Source of the DNA: Nocardioides szechwanensis
GTDB lineage: Bacteria; Actinomycetota; Actinomycetes; Propionibacteriales; Nocardioidaceae
Direction: 5' to 3'
DNA length: 64,000 nucleotides
NCBI RefSeq assembly: GCF_900103935.1
Contig: NZ_FNIC01000006.1
Coordinates: 124,001 to 188,000, forward strand
Below the pieces are notes generated by a model. The model did no database searches, had not been told where the DNA came from, and worked only from the letters and a program-made list of their open reading frames with translations. This document shows positions 24,515 through 33,087 of the stretch, one piece after another. Positions within the stretch are counted from its first letter, which is position 1; the number at the start of each line of letters is the position of its first letter. A program made the translations under genes and the position numbers.

Positions 24515-24604
24515 ATGATCAGCGCGCAGACGCATGCCTACCTCGTGGTACGACGCCACGTGGACTTCGGGCGTACGCGCAGCGCGATGTGTTGGCCCCG
24601 CTGA
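24515..24604 (+). CDS. Putative cysteine leader peptide upstream of sulfite reductase
   Basis: 29 residues; the core LVVRRHVDFGRTRSAMC matches the actinobacterial leader-peptide pattern (L-x-R-R-x-HVD-x-x-R-x-x-SA-x-C) found in front of cysteine and sulfur genes. The single Cys near the end is the presumed sensor of charged tRNA-Cys. The ATG at 24515 is given; a GTG at 24500 with a GAGAGG site would add 5 residues. The 70-bp gap to the sulfite reductase gene shows no obvious terminator, so control may be Rho-linked or translational. Confidence 0.7.
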   Translation: MISAQTHAYLVVRRHVDFGRTRSAMCWPR

Positions 24605-24674
24605 AAGACGCCAGTCCGATCCGTCTCCCGCGTGCCCGACGTCGCACGCTCCCTCAGCGAAGGACCAGTTCCTC

Positions 24675-26390
24675 ATGCCCGATCTGCGCTTCCAGTCCCG
24701 GCCCCCGGCCCACACCGAGGTGCCCCGCCCCAAGCGGGCCGAGGGGCAGTGGGCTTTCGGCTACACCGAGCCGCTCAACAAGAACGAGCAGGCCAAGAAG
24801 GACGACGACGCGCTCAACGTGCGTGCTCGGATCATCAACATCTACTCCAAGCGCGGCTTCTCCTCGATCGACCCGGCCGACCTCCGCGGCCGCTTCCGGT
24901 GGATGGGCCTCTACACCCAGCGCGCGCCCGGCTTCGACGGCGGCAAGACCGCGATGCTCGAAGAGGAGGAGCTCGACGACGAGTACTTCATGCTCCGCGT
25001 CCGCTCCGACGGCCAGCTGCTGACCGGAGCCGCCGTCCGGGCGCTCGGCCAGATCGGCGTCGACTTCGCCCGTGACACCGCCGACGTCACCGACCGCGAG
25101 AACATCCAGTACCACTGGATCCGCGTCGAGGACGTCCCCGAGATCTGGGACCGGCTCGACGCCGCCGGGCTGAGCAGCATCGAGGCCTGCGGCGACTCCC
25201 CGCGGCCGTTCCTCGGCTCCCCCGTCGCCGGCGTGTCGGTCGACGAGATCATCGACGGCACCCCCGCCCTCGAGGAGATCTACCGCCGCTTCATCGGCAA
25301 CCCCGACTTCTCCAACTTCCCGCGCAAGTTCAAGACCGCGGTCACCGGCCACCCGGGCCACGACGTGTGCCCCGAGACCAACGACGTGTCGTTCGTCGGC
25401 ACCATCCACCCGGAGCACGGCCCCGGCTTCGACCTGTGGGTCGGCGGCGGCCTGTCCACCAACCCGATGCTCGCGGTCCGGCTGGGCGTCTGGATCCCCC
25501 TCGACGAGGTGGCCGACGCCTGGGCCGGCGTCGCCGGGATCTTCCGCGACTACGGCTACCGCCGGCTGCGCTCGCGCGCCCGGCTGAAGTACCTCGTCGC
25601 CGACTGGGGAGTCGACAAGTTCCGCGAGGTCCTCGAGAACGAGTACCTCGAGCGCAAGCTCGTGTCCTGCCCCTCCCCGCCGTCGCCGGTCGGCCACCGC
25701 GACCACATCGGCGTACACGCCCAGAAGGACGGCAAGTTCTACGTCGGCATCGCGCCGACCGTCGGCCGGGTCTCAGGCACGCTGCTGGTCCAGCTCGCCG
25801 ACCTGATCGACGAGTACGGCGTCGCCGGCGCCCGCCTCACGCCGTACCAGAAGATCGTGCTGATCGGTGTCGACGAGGACAAGGTCGAGTCACTGGTGGC
25901 GCGGCTCGACGAGATCGGGCTGTCGGCCCGGCCCTCCAACTGGCGGCGCAACACGATGGCCTGCACCGGCATCGAGTTCTGCAAGCTCGCGATCGTCGAC
26001 ACCAAGGAGCGGGCCCGGCTGCTGGTCGGCGAGCTCGAGAAGCGCTTCCCCGACCTCGACACCCCGATCACCGTCAACGTCAACGGCTGCCCCAACGCCT
26101 GCGCCCGTACCCAGGTCGCCGACATCGGGCTCAAGGGCCAGCTGGTCATGTCCGACGGCGAGCAGGTCGAGGGCTTCCAGGTGCACCTCGGCGGTGCCAC
26201 CGGGCTCGAGGCCAACTTCGGTCGCAAGCTGCGCGCCCACAAGGTGACCAGCGCCGGCCTCGACGACTACATCACCAACGTCGTGGGCAACTTCCTCGCC
26301 GACCGCACCGCGGACGAGCGCTTCGCGGCCTGGGTCGCGCGGGCCGACGAGGAATTGCTCCGGGGCGACAAGGCGTTGTCACAACTATGA
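24675..26390 (+). CDS. sir: Ferredoxin-dependent assimilatory sulfite reductase (nitrite/sulfite reductase family)
   Basis: 571 residues. Two ferredoxin-like and two siroheme/4Fe4S half-domains are present. The cluster-binding cysteines are in ACTGIEFCK and NGCPNACAR (C-x5-C ... C-x3-C). The N-terminal region (RARIINIYSKRGFSSIDPADLRGRFRWMGLYTQR) and the sulfite-binding basic residues fit actinobacterial SirA/NirA-type enzymes. It reduces sulfite to sulfide with electrons from ferredoxin. Downstream cysH, and a chelatase that makes siroheme, support sulfite rather than nitrite as substrate. The start ATG at 24675 has AAGGA 10 bases upstream; longer upstream open frame is leader-peptide region. 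Confidence 0.92.
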   Translation: MPDLRFQSRPPAHTEVPRPKRAEGQWAFGYTEPLNKNEQAKKDDDALNVRARIINIYSKRGFSSIDPADLRGRFRWMGLYTQRAPGFDGGKTAMLEEEELDDEYFMLRVRSDGQLLTGAAVRALGQIGVDFARDTADVTDRENIQYHWIRVEDVPEIWDRLDAAGLSSIEACGDSPRPFLGSPVAGVSVDEIIDGTPALEEIYRRFIGNPDFSNFPRKFKTAVTGHPGHDVCPETNDVSFVGTIHPEHGPGFDLWVGGGLSTNPMLAVRLGVWIPLDEVADAWAGVAGIFRDYGYRRLRSRARLKYLVADWGVDKFREVLENEYLERKLVSCPSPPSPVGHRDHIGVHAQKDGKFYVGIAPTVGRVSGTLLVQLADLIDEYGVAGARLTPYQKIVLIGVDEDKVESLVARLDEIGLSARPSNWRRNTMACTGIEFCKLAIVDTKERARLLVGELEKRFPDLDTPITVNVNGCPNACARTQVADIGLKGQLVMSDGEQVEGFQVHLGGATGLEANFGRKLRAHKVTSAGLDDYITNVVGNFLADRTADERFAAWVARADEELLRGDKALSQL

Positions 26391-26557
26391 GCAACGAGCG
26401 AGCGGTGCCCTTCCACTGCCCCTACTGCGGGGACGACAACCTCTGGCCGCACGAGTCCACGGACGCGTCGGCCAAGGGTGCCTGGGAGTGCCGTTCGTGC
26501 CAGCGCGCCTTCACGGTGAAGATGCTCGGGATGCTGCGCCGGGAGGTGAAGTCATGA
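26387..26557 (+). CDS. Small zinc-ribbon protein between sir and cysH
   Basis: 56 residues with four cysteines, C11-x2-C14 and C35-x2-C38, in a zinc-ribbon layout (HCPYCGDDN ... WECRSCQRAF) and a basic C-terminus. It overlaps sir by 4 bases (ATGA) and cysH by 4 bases (ATGA), so all three are coupled. A small gene at this place is conserved in streptomycetes and relatives, but its role is not established; a partner or metal-handling function for the reductases is inference. Confidence 0.87.
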   Translation: MSNERAVPFHCPYCGDDNLWPHESTDASAKGAWECRSCQRAFTVKMLGMLRREVKS

Positions 26558-27300
26558 CGACCGCCACCACCGCGGCCGCGCGCGCCAACCGTGGCTCGCA
26601 GACTCACGGCCGCTCCCCCGAGGAGCTGCGCGAGCTGGTCTCCCACTGGGGTGCCGAGCTCGAGCTCGCTCCCGCCGAGCACATCATCGAGTGGGCGGCC
26701 GCGACCTTCGGTGAGCGCTTCTGCATCACCTCCTCGATGGGCGACGCCGTGCTCGCCGACCTGGCCGCCAAGACGGTCCCGGGCGTCGACGTGGTCTTCC
26801 TCGACACCGGCTACCACTTCGTCGAGACCATCGGGACCCGCGACGCCGTCGAGGCCACCCTCAACGTCAACCTGCTCACCATCACGCCGGTCCAGTCGGT
26901 CGCCGAGCAGGACGCGGCGTACGGCAAGGACCTCTACAAGACCGACCCCGACCTGTGCTGCGCGCTGCGCAAGGTGAAGCCGCTGGCCGACTCGCTGGCG
27001 TCGTACGACGCCTGGGCGACCGGGCTGCGGCGCGCCGAGACCCACAACCGGGTCATCGCGCCGGTCATCGGCTGGGACGCCAAGAAGGGCAAGGTCAAGG
27101 TCTCGCCCCTGGCGCGCTGGAGCGACGAGCAGGTGGAGCAGTACATCGTCGACAACGGCGTGCTGGTCAACCCGCTCGTCTACGACGGCTACCCGTCGAT
27201 CGGCTGCGCGCCGTGCACGCGTCGGGTCGCGCCCGGCGAGGACCCGCGCAGCGGCCGCTGGGCGGGCACCAACAAGACCGAGTGCGGGATCCACTCATGA
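26554..27300 (+). CDS. cysH: Phosphoadenylyl-/adenylyl-sulfate reductase
   Basis: 248 residues. The iron-sulfur cysteines are C135-C136 (DLCCALRK) and C218/C221 (GCAPCTRR), and the catalytic Cys244 is in the C-terminal TECGIHS. The paired cysteines mark the 4Fe4S-containing type that accepts adenylyl sulfate (APS). The PP-loop is SSMGDAVLADL and the nucleotide-binding FLDTGYHF follows. Reduces activated sulfate to sulfite for the upstream sulfite reductase. An upstream in-frame start (26488) is inside the zinc-ribbon gene and not used. Confidence 0.92.
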   Translation: MTTATTAAARANRGSQTHGRSPEELRELVSHWGAELELAPAEHIIEWAAATFGERFCITSSMGDAVLADLAAKTVPGVDVVFLDTGYHFVETIGTRDAVEATLNVNLLTITPVQSVAEQDAAYGKDLYKTDPDLCCALRKVKPLADSLASYDAWATGLRRAETHNRVIAPVIGWDAKKGKVKVSPLARWSDEQVEQYIVDNGVLVNPLVYDGYPSIGCAPCTRRVAPGEDPRSGRWAGTNKTECGIHS

Positions 27301-27377
27301 ACGACTCCCGGTCCCACGTCTCCGACAACGTCGTCGGTCTCACCGCATCATCCGTACACGAGAGGAGGCCGCGCTGA
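27297..27377 (+). CDS. Possible 26-residue coupling ORF between cysH and the chelatase
   Basis: The ATG at 27297 overlaps the cysH stop (ATGA) and its TGA (27375-27377) overlaps the chelatase ATG (TGATG). The peptide, MNDSRSHVSDNVVGL then a Ser/Arg-rich end, has no recognised similarity. The exact double overlap suggests it carries ribosomes from cysH to the next gene rather than making an active peptide. AGAGGAGG within it is also the chelatase ribosome-binding site. Confidence 0.35.
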   Translation: MNDSRSHVSDNVVGLTASSVHERRPR

Positions 27378-28120
27378 TGGCTGCTCCTGCACTGGTGGCT
27401 CTGGCTCACGGAAGTCGTGACCCGCGGTCGACCAAGACCATCACCGCCCTGGTCAGCGAGGTCAAGGCGATGCGCCCCGACCTGCGCGTCGAGAAGGCGT
27501 TCCTGGACCTGGCCAAGCCGGGCTTCCAGACCGTCGTCGACCGGCTGGTCAAGGCGGGGTACGACGAGATCGTCGTCGTGCCGCTACTGCTGACCGAGGC
27601 GTTCCACGCCCAGGTCGACGTACCCGAGGCCATCGCCGAGGCGACCACACGCCACCCCGGCCTGCAGATCCGGGTCACCTCGATCCTCGGCCTCGAGGCC
27701 TGCTTCCTCGAGGTGCTCGACGAGCGCCTGCGCGAGGCACTGCGTCACTCGCGGGTCCGTGAGCTCGACGCGCTCGTGCTCGCCGCAGCCGGCTCGACCG
27801 ACCCGCTCGCCAACCAGGCGGTCGCCCGCCTGGCCCGGCTCTGGGGAACGCACCACAAGCTGCCGGTCAGCGCGGCGTACGCCTCGAGCGCGCCGCCGGC
27901 GACCGGTGAGGCGGTGCGCGCCTTCCGGGCCGAGGGTCGTCGTCACATCGCCGTGGCCTCGCTCTTCCTCGCCCCCGGCAGCCTCGTCGACCGCGCCTCC
28001 GAACTCGCCCTCGAGGCCGGCGCCGTCGCCGTCTCCGCTCCCCTGGGCGCCCACCCCGAGGTGGCCCGCACCATCCTCGCCCGCTACGCCGTCGGTGCTG
28101 TGGAGCTCGTCCCCGTCTAG
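27377..28120 (+). CDS. Sirohydrochlorin chelatase (CbiX/SirB-like)
   Basis: 247 residues in two homologous halves. The N-terminal half begins LVALAHGSRDP, with the metal-binding His, and VVVPLLLTEAFHAQVDVPEA holds the second His ligand; the C-terminal half begins LVLAAAGSTDP and is more degenerate. This is the long CbiX-type class II chelatase. Next to sulfite reductase it is expected to insert iron into sirohydrochlorin to make siroheme for that enzyme. Convergent with the DUF3037 gene (10 bp apart). Confidence 0.87.
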   Translation: MAAPALVALAHGSRDPRSTKTITALVSEVKAMRPDLRVEKAFLDLAKPGFQTVVDRLVKAGYDEIVVVPLLLTEAFHAQVDVPEAIAEATTRHPGLQIRVTSILGLEACFLEVLDERLREALRHSRVRELDALVLAAAGSTDPLANQAVARLARLWGTHHKLPVSAAYASSAPPATGEAVRAFRAEGRRHIAVASLFLAPGSLVDRASELALEAGAVAVSAPLGAHPEVARTILARYAVGAVELVPV

Positions 28121-28130
28121 CGCTGACCCG

Positions 28131-28514
28131 TCACCCGACGAGCTGGTGGAGGAGGCGTTCGAGCTGGCGGGGTGGGTCGGAGGTGAGGCCACCGTGGACG
28201 GGGCCGGGCTGGATGACAGTGCTCTTGGGGGCCTTGAGGAAGCCGAAGCGCTGGCTGACGGGCTTGGTCGCGGCGGCGCCGACGCGGGGGTCGCCGGTGC
28301 AGACCGCCTTGACGAAGTCGAGGGCGTCACAGACCTGGTCGACGTCGATGCGCGGGTCGAAAGCCTGGAGCCGCTCGCGGTCGACCTGCCAGGCGACGTC
28401 GAGGAAGTCGGTCGCGTGGCAATAGAGGACGACCCCGACGTTGAGGAACTCCTCGCGCTCGACGCGCGGCACGCAGCGCAGGACGACGTACTGGTAGGAC
28501 AGCTTCGCGGTCAT
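28131..28514 (-). CDS. DUF3037 domain-containing protein
   Basis: 127 residues starting MTAKLSYQYVVLRCVPRVEREEFLNVGVVLYC, the diagnostic opening of DUF3037. The rest contains VDVDQVCDAL-like helices and a Pro-rich loop. Function unknown. The ATG at 28514 overlaps by one base the TGA of the HipA-like kinase gene (TGATG), so the two are made together; this pairing is probably functional. Confidence 0.85.
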   Translation of the reverse strand: MTAKLSYQYVVLRCVPRVEREEFLNVGVVLYCHATDFLDVAWQVDRERLQAFDPRIDVDQVCDALDFVKAVCTGDPRVGAAATKPVSQRFGFLKAPKSTVIQPGPVHGGLTSDPPRQLERLLHQLVG

Positions 28515-29284
28515 CAGCCGGCCACCTTCGGGAGCCACTGCCGGGAGCCGAGCCGGGCAGTGAGGAACGAGACGTACGCCGCCCGGTGCTGCTCGGCGCC
28601 CTCGACGCCGGCGGTGCCGGCGCCGTCGAGCCAGGCGTCGGGCACCTCGGCGACGACGTCGGCGATCAGCTCCGGGGTCACCAGTGCCGACAGGCGGGCA
28701 TCGGTCTCACCCAGCGCGCGCACCTGGCCGAGCAGGACGTGGTCAGCGGGGTCCCACGGCTGGTCGGCGAACCGCGCCGGGTCGGTCACGCCGCCGGACC
28801 AGGCGTGGTGGAAGTAGAGCGAGGCGCCGTGGTCGATCACCCACAGGTTGCCGTGCCACAGCAGCAGGTTGGGGTTGCGCCAGGTCCGGTCGACGTTGGC
28901 GCAGAACGCGTCCAGCCACACCACGGTGGCGGCGTCGTGGTCGCCGGCCGGCGCCTCTCCGTCGTACCCGAAGGAGCCCGGGAGGAAGTCCACGCCCAGG
29001 TTGAGCCCCGGGCTGGCGTTGAGCAGGTCCTGGACCTCCTCGTCGGCCTCGTAACGCGCGATCTCGGGGTCAAGCTCGAGCGCGACCAGGCGAGGGGTGT
29101 GGAGGCCCAGGCGCCGGGCGAGCTCGCCCACGATCACCTCGGCGATCAGGACCCGTACGCCCTGGCCGGCGCCGCGGAACTTGCAGACGTAGGTGCCGAG
29201 GTCGTCGGCCTCCACGAGCCCGGGCAGGCTGCCGCCCTCGCGCAGCGGGGTGATGTAGCGCGTGACGGACACGGTCGGGATCAC
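28514..29284 (-). CDS. HipA-like protein kinase, short form
   Basis: 256 residues from the GTG at 29284, which overlaps the PPK2 stop by 4 bases (GTGA). Kinase-type features are K35 in TYVCKFRGAGQG, catalytic-loop-like residues D132 and N137 in NVDRTWRNPNLL, and a DFG-like D151 in WVIDHGASLY. It corresponds to the kinase core of HipA but lacks the N-terminal subdomain and the autophosphorylation loop region, making it far shorter than the usual 420-440 residues. No HipB-type HTH gene is adjacent; DUF3037 is the only coupled partner. Confidence 0.8.
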   Translation of the reverse strand: MIPTVSVTRYITPLREGGSLPGLVEADDLGTYVCKFRGAGQGVRVLIAEVIVGELARRLGLHTPRLVALELDPEIARYEADEEVQDLLNASPGLNLGVDFLPGSFGYDGEAPAGDHDAATVVWLDAFCANVDRTWRNPNLLLWHGNLWVIDHGASLYFHHAWSGGVTDPARFADQPWDPADHVLLGQVRALGETDARLSALVTPELIADVVAEVPDAWLDGAGTAGVEGAEQHRAAYVSFLTARLGSRQWLPKVAG

Positions 29285-30135
29285 GTCTGGAGGACCTCGT
29301 TGAGCAACCGGGCCCGCTGCTCCTCGACGTCGAAGTCGGCGACTGGCCAGACCGGAGCCATCGCCTTGAGGCGCTCGTTGAGCAGTCGCGCGATCGTCAG
29401 GTTGCGCGACCACTTGCGGTCGCTGGGCACGACGTGCCAGGGCGCGACCTCGGTGTTGGTGCGCTCGAGGGCGATCTCGTAGGCGTCCTGGTACGCCGCC
29501 CAGTGCGCGCGCTCGTCGACGTCGCCGGGGTTGAACTTCCAGTGCTTGGCGGGGTCGTCGAGCCGGGACAGGAGGCGCTCCTTCTGCTCGACCGCCGAGA
29601 TGTGCAGCATGCACTTGAGGACCACGGTGCCGCTCGCGACCAGCTCGGCCTCGAAGTCGTTGATCGCGCCGTACCGGCGCTCGATCTCCGCGGCCGACGC
29701 CAGCTGGTGGACCCGGGCGATCAGGACGTCCTCGTAGTGCGACCGGTCGAAGACCCCGATGTGGCCCGGCTCGGGCAGCGCCCGCTTGATCCGCCACAGG
29801 AAGTCGCGGCTCAGCTCGGTCTTGGTCGGCGCCTTGAACGCCTTGATCTGCACGCCCTGCGGGTCGACCAGGCCGACGGTGTAGCGCAGCACCCCGCCCT
29901 TGCCGGAGGTGTCCATGCCCTGGAGCACCAGGAGCAGGCTGCGCGGCGACCCTGTCGTACGCTCCGCGAACAGGCGCTCCTGCACGCCGGCGAGCTCGGG
30001 GCCGATCGCGGCGAGCTCGGCCTCGCCCGCCTCCTTGTCGCCCTCGAAGCCCGGGGTGGCGTCGGTCTGGATGGACGAGAGATCGACGGGGCCGGGAGGC
30101 AGTCGGACCAGCGGCTCGACGGGGGGCAGGCTCAT
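29281..30135 (-). CDS. Polyphosphate kinase 2 (PPK2) family protein
   Basis: 284 residues. Walker A is GMDTSGKGG, Walker B is FDRSHYEDV, and the lid region has FNPGDVDER and the closing VPSDRKWSRNL. The pattern LRYTVGLVDPQGVQIKAFKAPT is diagnostic of PPK2. These enzymes phosphorylate nucleotides with polyphosphate; short single-domain forms like this one can be class I to III, which cannot be told apart by eye. It precedes the HipA-like kinase in a coupled pair and follows a GNAT gene by 21 bp. Confidence 0.9.
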   Translation of the reverse strand: MSLPPVEPLVRLPPGPVDLSSIQTDATPGFEGDKEAGEAELAAIGPELAGVQERLFAERTTGSPRSLLLVLQGMDTSGKGGVLRYTVGLVDPQGVQIKAFKAPTKTELSRDFLWRIKRALPEPGHIGVFDRSHYEDVLIARVHQLASAAEIERRYGAINDFEAELVASGTVVLKCMLHISAVEQKERLLSRLDDPAKHWKFNPGDVDERAHWAAYQDAYEIALERTNTEVAPWHVVPSDRKWSRNLTIARLLNERLKAMAPVWPVADFDVEEQRARLLNEVLQT

Positions 30136-30156
30136 GGGGCCACTATCCCAGCACCG

Positions 30157-30855
30157 TCACCCGAGGACCGTGGACACGTCGAGGGTGCAGCCGACCACGG
30201 TGTCGACCGTGCCGTCACTCTTGGGCTCGTCGAACCACAGTCCCTCGGTGAAGCCGACCTTGGCCAGCATCCGCAGCGACGCCCGGTTGCGGTGGTCGGG
30301 CGCCGCGAAGAACGACGTCGCCTGCGGGAAGCGCTTGCGCGCCCGCTCCATCCACGCCCACAGGATCCGCGGCCCGAAGCCCCGGCCCACCCAGGCGATC
30401 TCACCGATCGCGAAGTCCACGCCCACCGCCTGCGGGTGGGGGCACAGGAGCGCGAACTCCGGGTAGTCGGCAATCAGGTAGTCCTGCAGGAAGCCGATCG
30501 AGCGGCCGTTGACCTCGGCGACGTACATCCGGGTCGGCGTCATGCCGTCGACCGCCGGGCCGTACGCCGCCTGGACGGCCTCGGGCGTCGGGTCGCCGTC
30601 GCTGGCCCACCAGCGGTGCACGTGCTCGGACTGCCGCCAGCGGGTGACGTCGGCCAGGTCGCCCTGGGTCATCGCGCGCACGGTGACCCGGTTGTCGTGG
30701 TCGATCCGGAACTGCAGCGTCTCGCTCGACAGGTCGACCGGCACGGGGTCGGCGTGGAGGCTGGCGACAGTACGTCGGGCCGCGGACGCCCACGACTCCC
30801 CCGCGTGCACCGCCCCGAGCAGGTCGTGCCCCCGGTCGCTGACGACGAGCCGCAT
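30157..30855 (-). CDS. GNAT family acetyltransferase with N-terminal extension
   Basis: 232 residues from the ATG at 30855, which overlaps the phosphoribosyltransferase stop by one base. The GNAT core starts near residue 50 (LQFRIDHDNRVTVRAMTQGDL) and includes the AAC(6')-like segment GEIAWVGRGFGPRILWAWMERA, the acetyl-CoA loop region, and NRASLRMLAKVGFTE. The N-terminal 50 residues are an extra segment. The AAC(6')-Ib-like look could mean aminoglycoside or lysine/siderophore acylation; substrate not determinable. Confidence 0.83.
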   Translation of the reverse strand: MRLVVSDRGHDLLGAVHAGESWASAARRTVASLHADPVPVDLSSETLQFRIDHDNRVTVRAMTQGDLADVTRWRQSEHVHRWWASDGDPTPEAVQAAYGPAVDGMTPTRMYVAEVNGRSIGFLQDYLIADYPEFALLCPHPQAVGVDFAIGEIAWVGRGFGPRILWAWMERARKRFPQATSFFAAPDHRNRASLRMLAKVGFTEGLWFDEPKSDGTVDTVVGCTLDVSTVLG

Positions 30856-31331
30856 CAGCTGCGGCTCACCGGGGGCAGGGACGACCACGGGAAGTCGATC
30901 CACGCCTCCGTGTGGCGCCACACGTAGGCGGGACGCACGACGGTCCACGGCTTCTCGTAGATCACCGCCTCCCGGGCCTCCGCGACGTGGTCGGCGCAGA
31001 AGTCGCGCACGATCTCGAGCGTCTTGCCGGTGTCGGCGACGTCGTCGGCGATCAGCACCTTGAAGCCGGACAGGTCGACCGCCGCCGGCGTGGGCGGCAG
31101 CATGATCGGCACGTCGAGGCGGGTCTCGACGCCGGTGTAGAACTCCACGTTGACGGCGGAGAGGTTCTTGACGCCGAGCGCGTAGCCCAGGCCCATGCCG
31201 AGCCCGAGCCCGCCGCGGGCGATGGAGAGGATCAGGTCGGGTTCGTAGCCGTCGTCCACCACCATCTGCGCGAGGTCTCGCACCGCGACGCCGAACTGCT
31301 CGTAGGTCAGGATCTCCCGCTCGTCAGCCAC
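30855..31331 (-). CDS. Type I phosphoribosyltransferase
   Basis: 158 residues. The PRPP-binding motif is VLIADDVADTGKTL (about 94-107), and the flexible-loop and beta-strand region LILSIARGGLGLGMGLGYALGV precedes it. It resembles hypoxanthine/xanthine-guanine type enzymes of actinobacteria. It would make a nucleotide from a base and PRPP. It lies 10 bp downstream of recX in the recA cluster. Confidence 0.85.
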   Translation of the reverse strand: MADEREILTYEQFGVAVRDLAQMVVDDGYEPDLILSIARGGLGLGMGLGYALGVKNLSAVNVEFYTGVETRLDVPIMLPPTPAAVDLSGFKVLIADDVADTGKTLEIVRDFCADHVAEAREAVIYEKPWTVVRPAYVWRHTEAWIDFPWSSLPPVSRS

Positions 31332-31341
31332 GCGGCTGATC

Positions 31342-31848
31342 CTAGGGCGCTTCGCGGTCTGCCTGGGCTAGCTCGTCCTTGACGACGGAGAACGCCATGG
31401 AGGGGCCGTAGCCCTTGCGGGCGAGCATCCCGACCAGGCGGCGGGTGGCGGTGGTGTCGTCGACCCGGGAGAGGGTGCGCAGCTTCTTGCGGACCAGCAG
31501 CCGGGCGGAGTGCTCCTCGTCGGCGGGGTCGATGGTGTCGAGGGCCTCGCGGGCGACCTCGTCGTCGATGCCCTTGCGCCGCAACTCCTGAGCCAGGGCG
31601 CGACCGGCCAGGCCCTTGCCGGGCTGACGGCTGGCGACCCACTCCCGCGCGAACGCGGCGTCGTTGATCAGGCCGACCTCCTCGAACCGGTCGAGGAGAC
31701 GCTTGGCGACGTCGTCGGGGACACCTCGTTTGGCCAGCTTGGTGGCCAGCTCATTGCGGGTGCGGGGCTGGCCGGTCAGCTGGTCGAGCAGGATCTTGCG
31801 CGCGACCGACTCCGGGTCGGCGGCCGGACCGTCAGAAGGAGTCGACAC
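31342..31848 (-). CDS. recX: Regulatory protein RecX
   Basis: 168 residues of three-helix repeats ([57 protein letters not shown]), the usual RecX make-up. It inhibits RecA filament growth. Its start overlaps the recA end by 17 bases, which sets low, coupled RecX synthesis. Confidence 0.92.
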   Translation of the reverse strand: MSTPSDGPAADPESVARKILLDQLTGQPRTRNELATKLAKRGVPDDVAKRLLDRFEEVGLINDAAFAREWVASRQPGKGLAGRALAQELRRKGIDDEVAREALDTIDPADEEHSARLLVRKKLRTLSRVDDTTATRRLVGMLARKGYGPSMAFSVVKDELAQADREAP

Positions 31849-32899
31849 CGATCGGCTCGTCGCTCAAGTCGTCGGCAGGGGCGTCGGCGGGCGCGTCGAC
31901 CTGCGGGCCGACACCGAGCTTCTCGAGGATCTTCTTCTCCAGCTCGTTGGCCAGGTCGGGGTTGTCCTTGAGGAAGGTGCGCGCGTTTTCCTTGCCCTGG
32001 CCGAGCTGGTCGCCCTCGTAGGTGTACCAAGCGCCGGCCTTGCGGACCAGGCCCGCCTCGACACCCACGTCGATCAGGCCACCCTCGCGGCTGATGCCCT
32101 TGCCGTACATGATGTCGAACTCGGCCTGCTTGAACGGCGGGGCCACCTTGTTCTTGACGACCTTGACGCGGGTGCGGTTGCCGACCATGTCGGTGCCGTC
32201 CTTGAGCGTCTCGATGCGGCGCACGTCGAGGCGCACCGAGGAGTAGAACTTCAGCGCCTTGCCACCGGTGGTGGTCTCGGGTGAGCCGAACATGACGCCG
32301 ATCTTCTCGCGGAGCTGGTTGATGAAGATCATCGTGGTGTTGGAGTTGTTGAGCGCGCCGGTCATCTTGCGCAGCGCCTGGCTCATCAGCCGGGCCTGGA
32401 GACCGACGTGGCTGTCGCCCATCTCGCCCTCGATCTCGGCGCGGGGCACGAGCGCGGCGACGGAGTCGATGACGATCAGGTCGAGCGCGCCGGAGCGGAT
32501 CAGCATGTCGGCGATCTCGAGCGCCTGCTCACCGGAGTCGGGCTGGGAGACCAGCAGCGCGTCGGTGTCGACGCCGAGGTTCTTGGCGTAGTCGGGGTCG
32601 AGAGCGTGCTCGGCGTCGATGAACGCCACGATGCCGCCGGCGCGCTGGGCGTTGGCCACGGCGTGCAGGGCGACGGTCGTCTTGCCGGAGGACTCGGGGC
32701 CGTAGATCTCCACCACGCGACCGCGCGGGAGACCACCGAGGCCCAGGGCCACGTCGAGGGCGATCGAGCCGGTCGGGATGACCTCGAGCGGGGCCCGGGT
32801 CTCGTCGCCCAGGCGCATCACCGAGCCCTTGCCGAACTGCTTCTCGATGTTGAGCAGCGCCGCGTCGAGCGCCTTGTCGCGGGGGTCTCCACCAGCCAT
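31832..32899 (-). CDS. recA: Recombinase RecA
   Basis: 355 residues of typical length. Walker A is [10 protein letters not shown], Walker B and loop 1 region [22 protein letters not shown], and loop 2 [20 protein letters not shown]. No intein. It forms ATP-dependent filaments on ssDNA for recombination and LexA cleavage. The ATG at 32899 has AAGGA 9 bases upstream, and a LexA box lies about 118 bp upstream. First gene of a long minus-strand cluster. Confidence 0.97.
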   Translation of the reverse strand: MAGGDPRDKALDAALLNIEKQFGKGSVMRLGDETRAPLEVIPTGSIALDVALGLGGLPRGRVVEIYGPESSGKTTVALHAVANAQRAGGIVAFIDAEHALDPDYAKNLGVDTDALLVSQPDSGEQALEIADMLIRSGALDLIVIDSVAALVPRAEIEGEMGDSHVGLQARLMSQALRKMTGALNNSNTTMIFINQLREKIGVMFGSPETTTGGKALKFYSSVRLDVRRIETLKDGTDMVGNRTRVKVVKNKVAPPFKQAEFDIMYGKGISREGGLIDVGVEAGLVRKAGAWYTYEGDQLGQGKENARTFLKDNPDLANELEKKILEKLGVGPQVDAPADAPADDLSDEPIGVDSF

Positions 32900-33016
32900 G
32901 ATTTTGTGTCCTTACGTCTGTGAGGTGCCTTGGGATCTACGGTCTTCGTCGTCTGGCTGGACGCTAGAGGTGACCACCGACAGTCCCGCGCCCGTGCTTG
33001 CGAGCACCAACCTAGC

Positions 33017-33030
33017 CCGAACACCTGTTC
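33017..33030. promoter_or_regulatory. LexA (SOS) box of recA
   Basis: CGAACACCTGTTCG, 118 bp upstream of recA, with the CGAAC-N4-GTTCG form of actinobacterial LexA sites. The 188-bp gap between recA and the TetR gene at 33088 holds nothing else recognised. Confidence 0.85.
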
Positions 33031-33087
33031 GACTGTGGGTCCGGGTGCGGCGTGTCGCCGACTTCCGCGTACGACGTGCGTGCGGCG

